Source of the DNA: Desulfatibacillum alkenivorans DSM 16219
GTDB lineage: Bacteria; Desulfobacterota; Desulfobacteria; Desulfobacterales; Desulfatibacillaceae
Assembly (NCBI RefSeq): GCF_900142135.1
Contig: NZ_FQZU01000017.1
Location: 57,413-121,412 of the forward strand
Direction of reading: 5' to 3'
Length of the DNA: 64,000 nucleotides
A program made the translations under genes and the position numbers. Positions 56,912-64,000 of this stretch are shown in pieces (positions within the stretch are counted from its first letter, which is position 1; every line of letters begins with the position of its first letter). A model generated the notes under the pieces. The model had not been told where the DNA came from. It was given only the letters and a program-made list of their open reading frames with translations, and made no database searches.

Positions 56912-58237
56912 ATGTTAAATTTTTCATTGTCTCAGGAACAAGAACAGGTGAGAGAACAAGCCCGTGAATTCGCCTTAAAGGAAGTGGCGCCTGTCGCCTG
57001 GCTGTATGACTCCAAGGACGACACGCCGGTCGATTTGATCAAAAAAGCCATGGAAGCGGGGCTATCCGGCGGAGACATACCCGCGGAGTACGGCGGGAAA
57101 GGACGATCCTTATTAGAAGGGATCCTGGCCATCGAAGAGATCGCGGCCGCCTGCCCGGGCATCGCGACCTCCATTTTTGACAGTTCCTTGGGCCTCGCCC
57201 CGTTGCTCTTGTCGGAAAACGACAATCTGAAAAAGGAAGTTCTCCCTAAAATCACCGAGGAGAACAAACTGGTCTGTTTTGGAACGTCCGAACCCACCAT
57301 GGGGTCTGATGTATCCTCCCTGCGCTGCAGGGCCGAGGAGGACGGAGACGACTATGTGCTGAACGGAACCAAATATTGGATCACCAACGGAGGGATCGCC
57401 GATTATATGAGCGTATTCGCCACCACGGACCCGGATTCCGCTCATAAAGGCGTTTGCGCCTTTTTTGTGGATCTGGATCAAAAAGGAGTCTCCAGAGGCG
57501 CCCGCATTCCCAAAATCGGCCAACGCTGCTCCGACACCGTAGGGATTCATTTTGAGGATGTGCGCGTCCCCAAAAAGAACATGCTGGCGCCTCCGGGCAA
57601 GGGATTCGTCCTTGCCATGCAGACTTTTTCCCGCACTCGCCCGGCCATTGCAGCCTTTGCGGTGGGCGCGGCGCGGTCCGCCATGGAGTATGCGCTCGAT
57701 TTTGCGAAAAGGCGCAAGGCCTTTGGCGGGAAGCTGGCCGGGTTCCAGTCCATTCAGTTTAAATTTGCGGAAATGTTTCAAAAGGTGGAAACCTCCCGGC
57801 TGCTTGCCTGGAAAGCCGCCTGGGAGGCGGACCAGGGGTTGGATCCCGGCATCTCGGCTTCCATAGCCAAAATGTACGCCAGCGAAGCGGCCATGGAAGT
57901 GGTGGATCAGGCCTTGCAAATATTCGGCGGCTACGGCTACACCCGTTTATACCCCATCGAAAAGCTGTTTCGAGACACCCGGTTGTTCCGGATTTATGAA
58001 GGCACCAGCGAGGTGCAGCGCTTAGTGCTTGGCGGGCATGTACTGACGAATTACCAGCCGGTAATGCCCCCGTTGGAAGACTTGCCGCTCCACGACGCTT
58101 CCGGAGAGGATTATTCCCCGGAAGCCGGGGTTTGGAGATGCCGCATGTGCGGGCATGTCCATTACGGCGACGAGGCGCCGGAATCCTGCCCATATTGCTT
58201 TTTCCCCAAGAGCGCCTTTAAAAAAACAGACGCCTGA
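56912..58237 (+). CDS. Acyl-CoA dehydrogenase with C-terminal rubredoxin-like domain
   Basis: 441 residues from the ATG at 56912 (MLNFSLSQEQEQV), with AAGGAG upstream. FAD-dependent acyl-CoA dehydrogenase in residues 1-380: the FAD/substrate segments CFGTSEPTMGSDV and YWITNGG, and the catalytic base Glu363 in RIYEGTSEVQ. Residues about 405-435 add a rubredoxin-like iron site with Cys410, Cys413, Cys426 and Cys429 (CRMCGHVHYG, then CPYC). This could pass electrons directly from FAD to a one-electron carrier without a separate ETF, which is inference. No ETF or thiolase gene is next to it. Confidence 0.92.
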   Translation: MLNFSLSQEQEQVREQAREFALKEVAPVAWLYDSKDDTPVDLIKKAMEAGLSGGDIPAEYGGKGRSLLEGILAIEEIAAACPGIATSIFDSSLGLAPLLLSENDNLKKEVLPKITEENKLVCFGTSEPTMGSDVSSLRCRAEEDGDDYVLNGTKYWITNGGIADYMSVFATTDPDSAHKGVCAFFVDLDQKGVSRGARIPKIGQRCSDTVGIHFEDVRVPKKNMLAPPGKGFVLAMQTFSRTRPAIAAFAVGAARSAMEYALDFAKRRKAFGGKLAGFQSIQFKFAEMFQKVETSRLLAWKAAWEADQGLDPGISASIAKMYASEAAMEVVDQALQIFGGYGYTRLYPIEKLFRDTRLFRIYEGTSEVQRLVLGGHVLTNYQPVMPPLEDLPLHDASGEDYSPEAGVWRCRMCGHVHYGDEAPESCPYCFFPKSAFKKTDA

Positions 58238-58246
58238 TCGCCGGCG

Positions 58247-58287
58247 GCCCGGGAATGGCCGGACGCGGCCCCTCGGCGTTCCCGGGC
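58247..58287 (+). terminator. GC-rich hairpin after the acyl-CoA dehydrogenase
   Basis: Arms GCCCGGGAA (58247-58255) and TTCCCGGGC (58279-58287) are complementary, with further GC pairing between them. No T-tract, so termination is uncertain. It lies 10 bp after the stop. Confidence 0.4.
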
Positions 58288-58521
58288 GTCTTAAGCCCCC
58301 ATGGCAAACGATTAGCAATCAGCAATTTTGGCGTGTTGTGTAGACGCCGAACGCAGGGATCAAATCATGGGAGCGGTTTGTTAGGATGGTGCTTTTTGTG
58401 CGATATTAATCAGGAAGGCTTGATTTTTCGACGAAAAACATTGGATAATTCATGCACTTCAAGATGACTGCATATCCATGAAACGAGTTTGTCCTATAAG
58501 AATTTCATTTACTGTTTTTAA

Positions 58522-58561
58522 AGCAACAACGCTGGCATCGTAGCAACAACGCTATCATCGT
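58522..58561. repeat. Two tandem 20-nt repeats upstream of the second MASE3 kinase
   Basis: AGCAACAACGCTGGCATCGT and AGCAACAACGCTATCATCGT lie head to tail, 15 bp before the start codon. Two mismatches in 20. The rest of the 340-bp gap (58238-58575) holds no gene. Direct repeats at this place suggest a regulator-binding site or a slippage duplication. Confidence 0.8.
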
Positions 58562-58575
58562 AAAGTCCATAAGGA

Positions 58576-61500
58576 ATGGTTCGCGTGGAGAAAAGTCCTG
58601 AAAAAACCACCCAGGTGCAGACTGTTATTATTGAAGCGGCCCTGCTGGCCATGTTTTTCGCTTTGGGGCAATGGCATTATCTGCTGTTCCATTCCGCCGT
58701 AGAGATTTTCTGTACGGTGGTATGCTGGGCGATTTTTCTGGTAGGCTTGAACACCAGGCAGCACGCAGGAGGCGGCTATTTTACTGTGTTGGCTTCCGGG
58801 TATTTGTATGTGGGCATATTCACCATGCTGCACATGATGGCCTACAAGGGCATGAATGTGTTGCAGCTCAGCGGACCCAATATCGCCACCCAACTTTGGG
58901 TGAGCGCCCGTTTTGTTGAAGTGCTTGTCTTGGTCTCCGCTCCTTTTTTTATAGCCCGGAGGATTAATCTGCCCACTGCGCTTACGGCTTTCGGCGCATT
59001 AACCTTGGCGCTGTGCTACTCTATTTTTTTTCTGCAGGTATTCCCCGTTTGCTATGTGGAAGGCCAGGGCCTGACAACTTTCAAGACTGTCAGCGAGTAT
59101 ATTTTTTGTCTGGGGTATCTTATCGCGGGTTTGTATCTATACCAAAGCCGCATGGACCTGGACTTAAAGACGCTAAAACAGATCCTGCTTGCTCTGGGTT
59201 TTTCCATCCTGGCCGAACTTTCCTTCACCCTATACAATGACGTGTACGGACTGGCCAACGCCGCCGGCCATTTTTTTAAGCTCTTGTCATTCTATCTCAT
59301 ATACAGGGCTGTAGTCAGAACGGCGTTTGAAAATCCCCTGGCGCTGACTTTCCGGGATCTGGAGCGCAAGCAACAGGAACTGGCGGCCAGCGAAGCCCGG
59401 TTCCGCAGCCTGTTCCGGCGCATGGATTTTGGAGCGGCTGTATTCAAGTTCTCGCCTGATCAAGAAAAATTCGTCTTGATGGATATAAACAGCGCCGGAG
59501 GATCCATTGACGGCGTGGTACGGGAGCAAGTCACCGGAAAACCAGTGGGGGAGGTTTTTCCCCACTATGGAAAAGGCGGTCTTCAGGATCTCATAAAACA
59601 GGTGTGGCGCACCAATGAGACGGCAACGCTCGGCCCCATATCCCATGACCTGCAAGGCCGCACAGTGTGGCGAAAATACACGGCTTTTAAGATTCCCTCA
59701 CAAGAGGTGGTTTGTCTTTACTCGGATGAAACCGGCGCCCAAAGAGCCATACAGGCCAGACAGCGCAGAAGCGCGGCGGCGCTCAAACTCTTCAGTCTTT
59801 CAAAGCACATCCTTGGACAAAACACTGTCGAGCTTCTCTTGCAAAGCGTGGCTGCTGCAGCCTGTGAGTTTTCCGAGGCCCAGGAATGCGGCGCCATATA
59901 CTCTGACTCAAACGGCAACTTGTTAACATCCACCGCGTCCTCCAATGGGCTGAATCCCACGCTCAAGGCCAGTCTGGACGCCTTGTGGGAGCAAAAGGAC
60001 CTTTTTTCCACGCATTTAAAGGACGGCCCAACCATTTTAGGCCGCGATGAGGTGGACGGGTTGACATTGTTTCCCGGCACAAATTTCTTCCAGGGCGCCG
60101 ATTGCTCACTATTGGTTTCGGCATTATTAAACAGAGAAGGGGCCTTGTCCGGGCTGGTTGTCGCCGTTCGCCGGGGAGGCCCGCCGTTTGAGCAGGACGA
60201 CCGGGAATTTGCAGGGCAAATCGCCTCCCTGGCGTCCTTGGGGCTCCAGTTGATGGAAGCCCGAAACCGCGCCCGGAGAAGGGCGAACACCCTGGAGGCT
60301 CTCCTGGAGGCGGTTCCCGCACTGGTATGGAGGACGAATGATCCGGAGTGCCGGGTCATTTTGGGAAACAAGGCGGCGAACAATCTGCTCTCCGTTTCTC
60401 CGGAAACCAATGTCTCCCCGGCTGGCAGGAAAAGCAGCTTCCCGGGGGTAGTCGATGTCTTTGATAGTATGGGCGCTCCATATTCCCCAGAAGACTTGCC
60501 GTTGCTACGATCCGTGTATTCCGGAAAACCGGTGATGGGGGAAGAGATGGAATTGCGGCTGCCTGACGGCGGGTCGGTATGGATTAAAGGCAATGCAACG
60601 CCCTTGTTAGGAAGGGACGGCAAGGTTGAGGGGGGCGTGTCCGCCTACGTGGATATTACGGACCAAAAGCGGACCGAGGTGGATTTGCGCCGGATTCAGG
60701 AAGACCTGAAACAAGCCCAGATCGTTGCGCATGTGGGAAGCTGGCGTTTAAATCTGAAGACTCATTCCTTGCAGTGGTCCAAGGAGTCTTATCGCATTTT
60801 CGGCATCCCCGACGACGAACCCATTAACTATGACATTTTTCTCGAGGCCGTTCATCCTGATGACAGGGAGCGCGTCACGAGTAAATGGCAAGCTGCTCTG
60901 GCCGGCGATTCTTATGATGTTGAACATAGGATCGTGGTGGATGGCGCCATCAAGTGGGTGCGGGAAATAGGAGGTTTGGAACAAGATGCGAACGGGGTTT
61001 CCAATTGGGCTTTCGGCACGGTGCAGGACATAACGTCCATGAAACTGGCCCATCTCTCCTTGCATGAAAAAGACCAGCATCTGGGCCTGGCCTTGCAGGC
61101 CGCCGCCGGATTCAGCTTTGAATGGAATCCCCGAACAGACGCGTTGAAGCGATCTCCCGAATGCAAGGTCATATTGGGATTGCCGGATAGTGCAACACGG
61201 GAAGATGGGCAGGAATACTGGGATTATGTGGTTCCCAAAGACCGGAATCTATTATTAAAATCCATCAAAGGACTTAGCCCCGAAAACCCGTCTTACACCA
61301 TTACCTACGGCTGGATAAAACCGGATAACAACATTGTTTATCTCAAAGAGTCCGCCTATGGAATTTTTAACGGCGCCATGGAGTTGGAGCGCCTGGTAGG
61401 CATCAGCCTGGATGTCACGCCCCAGGAAATCGTGTTGGATAAACTGGCCGGACTCACCAAGCGATTCAGGCTGCTGGCAAGCGTCGCCGGGAGGCTGTTA

Positions 61501-62691
61501 GCCTCTGAAGACGTTCAGGCCTCTGTGGAGGACATGTGTATGGAGGTCATGCAGCACCTTTCCTGCTCCTGCTTTTTCAACTACATGGCCCACGAAAGGT
61601 CTCACAGGCTTCATCTCAATGCTTACAGCGGAATTCCGGCGGAGCAGGCCAAAAAACAAGAATGGCTGGATTATGGAGAGTCCGTGAGCGGCTGCGTCGC
61701 TTTGCAGGGGGAGCCCTTTCTCGGGGAAAACCTGAAGGCTTCCATGGATCCCAAGGCCAGCGCCCTAAAGGACTACGGGATCCAGGCCTATTGCTGTCAC
61801 CCCTTAGTGGTGGGGGATCAGGTAATAGGTACATTGGCGTTTGGGGCCAGGGACCGGGCTTTTTTTTCTTACGAAGACAAGTCGATCATTAAAACCGTGG
61901 CTAACCAAACCGCCCTGGCCATGGAACGGATCCTGAACCAAAACGCCTTGGAAGCGGCGAATGAAAACCTGGAACGCCGCGTGGCCGAGAGAACTCGGGA
62001 GTTGGAATCGCTTTTACGGAAGTTAAAGGAAATGTCCCAAAGGGTCATCGAGGTCCAGGAAAACGAGCGAAAGGCCGTGGCCCAGGAAGTGCACGATTCC
62101 ATCGGCGCCGGGTTGGCCGCCGTGAAGTTCAGCCTGGAAAGGGTTTTTAGTAACGGCCACGCCGCCAGCCATCGCCAAACCGCTGAAGCCATTGAAAAAA
62201 GCATCGGAATGCTTAAATCCGTCATTGATGAAGCCAGAAGGCTTTCCAGGGACCTTTGGCCTACAATCCTGCGAGATTTGGGCTTGGTTCCCGGCTTGCA
62301 TTCCCTGCTTCGGGAGTACGAGGAAGTTCACCCGCAACATGAGGTGCTGAATCAGGTGAGTAAAGATGCGGAAAACATTCCCGCGCCTCTGCACATTGTC
62401 ATCTATCGGGTTGTTCAGGAAGCCATGAATAACGCCGCCTCTCACTCAAAAGCGGACAAAATAATCGTCAACCTGGCCTCGACGGAGAATAACGGCTGGA
62501 AGTTGAGCGTCGAGGATAATGGAATCGGCATGGATACGGATGATGTTTTGTCGGACAAAATGCAATCAAAAAGCCTGGGCCTGGCGAGCATCCGGGAAAG
62601 AGTAAGCCTTTCGGGAGGAGAACTCTTTATAGAATCTGCTCCGGGGCGGGGGACGAGGATCGTCGCCCAGTGGAGCGGTTTCGCGGCTTAG
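58576..62691 (+). CDS. MASE3-GAF-PAS sensor histidine kinase, NarX/HisKA_3 type
   Basis: 1371 residues. The N-terminal MASE3 membrane module (about 12-245) carries LHMMAYKGMNVL, parallel to the kinase at 3839. Then PAS (about 270-385), GAF (390-555), PAS (575-695), PAS of the PAS_3 type (705-830, HVGSWRLNLKTHSLQWS), PAS (835-955), a second GAF (960-1125), a HisKA_3 domain with His1173 in AQEVHDSIGAGLAAVKFSLE and an HATPase domain (EAMNNAASHSKAD, DNGIGMD, LGLASIRERV). HisKA_3 kinases pair with NarL-type regulators, and one lies directly convergent at 62711. The start has only AAGG upstream; the exact N-terminus is not certain. Confidence 0.93.
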   Translation: MVRVEKSPEKTTQVQTVIIEAALLAMFFALGQWHYLLFHSAVEIFCTVVCWAIFLVGLNTRQHAGGGYFTVLASGYLYVGIFTMLHMMAYKGMNVLQLSGPNIATQLWVSARFVEVLVLVSAPFFIARRINLPTALTAFGALTLALCYSIFFLQVFPVCYVEGQGLTTFKTVSEYIFCLGYLIAGLYLYQSRMDLDLKTLKQILLALGFSILAELSFTLYNDVYGLANAAGHFFKLLSFYLIYRAVVRTAFENPLALTFRDLERKQQELAASEARFRSLFRRMDFGAAVFKFSPDQEKFVLMDINSAGGSIDGVVREQVTGKPVGEVFPHYGKGGLQDLIKQVWRTNETATLGPISHDLQGRTVWRKYTAFKIPSQEVVCLYSDETGAQRAIQARQRRSAAALKLFSLSKHILGQNTVELLLQSVAAAACEFSEAQECGAIYSDSNGNLLTSTASSNGLNPTLKASLDALWEQKDLFSTHLKDGPTILGRDEVDGLTLFPGTNFFQGADCSLLVSALLNREGALSGLVVAVRRGGPPFEQDDREFAGQIASLASLGLQLMEARNRARRRANTLEALLEAVPALVWRTNDPECRVILGNKAANNLLSVSPETNVSPAGRKSSFPGVVDVFDSMGAPYSPEDLPLLRSVYSGKPVMGEEMELRLPDGGSVWIKGNATPLLGRDGKVEGGVSAYVDITDQKRTEVDLRRIQEDLKQAQIVAHVGSWRLNLKTHSLQWSKESYRIFGIPDDEPINYDIFLEAVHPDDRERVTSKWQAALAGDSYDVEHRIVVDGAIKWVREIGGLEQDANGVSNWAFGTVQDITSMKLAHLSLHEKDQHLGLALQAAAGFSFEWNPRTDALKRSPECKVILGLPDSATREDGQEYWDYVVPKDRNLLLKSIKGLSPENPSYTITYGWIKPDNNIVYLKESAYGIFNGAMELERLVGISLDVTPQEIVLDKLAGLTKRFRLLASVAGRLLASEDVQASVEDMCMEVMQHLSCSCFFNYMAHERSHRLHLNAYSGIPAEQAKKQEWLDYGESVSGCVALQGEPFLGENLKASMDPKASALKDYGIQAYCCHPLVVGDQVIGTLAFGARDRAFFSYEDKSIIKTVANQTALAMERILNQNALEAANENLERRVAERTRELESLLRKLKEMSQRVIEVQENERKAVAQEVHDSIGAGLAAVKFSLERVFSNGHAASHRQTAEAIEKSIGMLKSVIDEARRLSRDLWPTILRDLGLVPGLHSLLREYEEVHPQHEVLNQVSKDAENIPAPLHIVIYRVVQEAMNNAASHSKADKIIVNLASTENNGWKLSVEDNGIGMDTDDVLSDKMQSKSLGLASIRERVSLSGGELFIESAPGRGTRIVAQWSGFAA

Positions 62692-62710
62692 GATCAATAC
62701 TTGAAGGCAA

Positions 62711-63370
62711 TTACTCCTCGACCACCAATCCCTTTTTAATGGCGTAGGCCGTTAACTCGGAGGCGTTGTGCAGGTTGAGTTTCTCCATGATATTAGCCCG
62801 GTGCTTTTCCACGGTTTTTACGCTGATGCACAATATATCTCCGATTTCCTTGTTTTTACGGCCTTCCCCCACCAGTTTGAGCACTTCCTTTTCCCGCTGG
62901 GTGACAGTGTCCCAGGAAGACTGCTGTTTTAAGGATTGCTTCCCTTCTATAAAGCCCTCCAAAACCTGGTCGGCTATGCCGGGGTCAAGATAGCGCTTCC
63001 CGGCCAATACATTGCGAATCGCTCCGAAAAGGTCAGCTCTGTCCGCTTCTTTAAGGCAATACCCATCCGCGCCGGCGCGAAAGGATTCCAGGATGTAATC
63101 CTCCGCTTTATGAACCGTAAGCACCAGAATCTTGGTCTCCGGATAGCTGGCTTTGATCTCGTTGATAGCGGACAGCCCATTTAAACGCGGCATGGAAAGA
63201 TCCAGAAGCAGCAGGTCCGGAAGGTGCTCCCGGACGCATTGAATCGCCTCCACGCCGTCCCTGGCTTCCGCGGTCACCTCCACCTCCTCCATGTCCTCCA
63301 GCAAGGATCGCAGGCCGGCCCGGAGAATATTATGATCTTCAGCAATCACCACCTTTTGTTTTGTTTGCAT
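62711..63370 (-). CDS. NarL/FixJ-family response regulator
   Basis: 219 residues from the ATG at 63370 (MQTKQKVVIAEDHNI), which has GGAGGCG upstream; the ORF can be read from 63418 without a ribosome site. Receiver domain with Asp57 in LLLLDLSMP; LuxR-type helix-turn-helix about 150-215 (VTQREKEVLKLVGEGRKNKEI, ISVKTVEKHRANIMEKLNL). It is probably the partner of the HisKA_3 kinase that ends 20 bp away on the other strand. Confidence 0.95.
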   Translation of the reverse strand: MQTKQKVVIAEDHNILRAGLRSLLEDMEEVEVTAEARDGVEAIQCVREHLPDLLLLDLSMPRLNGLSAINEIKASYPETKILVLTVHKAEDYILESFRAGADGYCLKEADRADLFGAIRNVLAGKRYLDPGIADQVLEGFIEGKQSLKQQSSWDTVTQREKEVLKLVGEGRKNKEIGDILCISVKTVEKHRANIMEKLNLHNASELTAYAIKKGLVVEE

Positions 63371-63533
63371 TGAGCGCCTCCGATTCAGGATATTCCCGGC
63401 TTTGGGGCCGATGGGCAACGTAAATTTTCAAGAATTTAGCACCAGGCCCGAAAAAAGTAAAGCACACTCCTGGCCGTAATCAGGGCCAACGCAAGTAAAG
63501 AATCCGCGTGTGGCGTTTCGTGTTCAGTGAATT

Positions 63534-64000
63534 TTATGAAAACACAACCTCTTGTAAATACTCAACGTCCATTGCCGCGTTCAGCCTCTTGGTTTTTATA
63601 CTTCCTTTAAAGGATTTGTCTTTTTTCAGCAAATTCAAGGCGATATGTCTTAGCGCCGCCAAGTTTTCAGGGGCGTGCCCAGCCCTGATCCGGCTTTCAT
63701 CCTCCCGGAATGCAATGTCCAGGACCCAATGGACCGAATTTTCTATGCCCCAATGATTGCGAACGGCCTCCCCAAATTTCTTGGCGTCACACCCCAAGCT
63801 CGTAATATATAAACGCCTTTCCCTGCTGGCCTCGCCATTGACTTCCCGGATGCTTTCCACCATCCCAATGCTTTTTAATCCCATCCATTGCTCTTTGTTG
63901 GGGAGCCAGTCAATATCCGAGGTTATTGTATAGCTCCGGGTCTCTATGCGTCCGTGGCCGCCGTCCACTGTTTCATGGCGGTCAAAAATGAAATCCTCCG
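63534..64000 (-). CDS. ISAs1-family transposase, C-terminal part (cut by window)
   Basis: About 155 residues are visible; the N-terminal part lies beyond the right edge. Hallmarks of the family: HGRIETRSYTI, the core NHWGIENSVHWVLDIAFREDESRI (quoted in part) and the end LRHIALNLLKKDKS. The last catalytic acidic residue should be in the GIENSVHW-VLDIAF region. Whether the element is complete cannot be judged here; no end repeat was identified between 63371 and 63533. Confidence 0.9.
   Translation of the reverse strand, partial: EDFIFDRHETVDGGHGRIETRSYTITSDIDWLPNKEQWMGLKSIGMVESIREVNGEASRERRLYITSLGCDAKKFGEAVRNHWGIENSVHWVLDIAFREDESRIRAGHAPENLAALRHIALNLLKKDKSFKGSIKTKRLNAAMDVEYLQEVVFS

Overview
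The window looks like chromosomal DNA of a Gram-negative anaerobe of the Desulfobacterota (former Deltaproteobacteria), most like a Desulfatibacillum-type sulfate reducer. The reasons are the moderately high GC content, large MASE3/PAS sensor kinases, citramalate-based isoleucine synthesis, an HBM-type chemoreceptor and an acyl-CoA dehydrogenase with a rubredoxin-like tail. Species identity is an inference; no ribosomal RNA gene is present.

Region by region. 1-3.6 kb: a chemoreceptor (cut by the left edge) behind a secreted protein that joins a sensor domain to a CheD-like domain. 3.8-7.7 kb: a hybrid sensor kinase. 8.0-11.4 kb: a pstSCAB phosphate-uptake operon without phoU. 11.6-15.7 kb: tgt, an nfu-type Fe-S protein, fabH and an aminotransferase. 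15.9-20.3 kb: an isoprenylcysteine-methyltransferase-like membrane protein, a PepSY protein, an OmpR-type two-component pair and a CPBP protease. 21.1-30.3 kb: a complete branched-chain amino-acid operon on the minus strand (ilvD-ilvB-ilvN-ilvC-cimA-leuA). It is headed by an unannotated 28-residue Ile/Val/Leu-rich leader peptide and a classical attenuator, and its ilvB appears to start at AUU. 30.4-38.2 kb: a housekeeping run (ribF, a flippase-like protein, def, fmt, rsmB, a PASTA protein, rpe, aroQ).

38.4-54.2 kb is accessory DNA built on tRNA-Leu(CAG). The tRNA 3' end recurs at 46.70 and 53.59 kb, each time followed by a hairpin terminator, which marks two tandem integrations. The first island has an integrase remnant and two secreted dockerin-ended proteins, one of 1887 residues. 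The second has a two-membrane-segment small protein, an AbiEi/AbiEii toxin-antitoxin pair and a TOTE-type primase-helicase gene split by an IS4-family element with a clean 9-bp target duplication. A truncated second copy of the AbiEii gene lies beyond the last att copy.

54.2-64 kb returns to chromosomal genes: a small operon with a CheY-like regulator and coiled-coil proteins, a DUF4079-like membrane protein, an acyl-CoA dehydrogenase/rubredoxin fusion, a second MASE3 kinase convergent with a NarL-type regulator, and an ISAs1-family transposase cut by the right edge.
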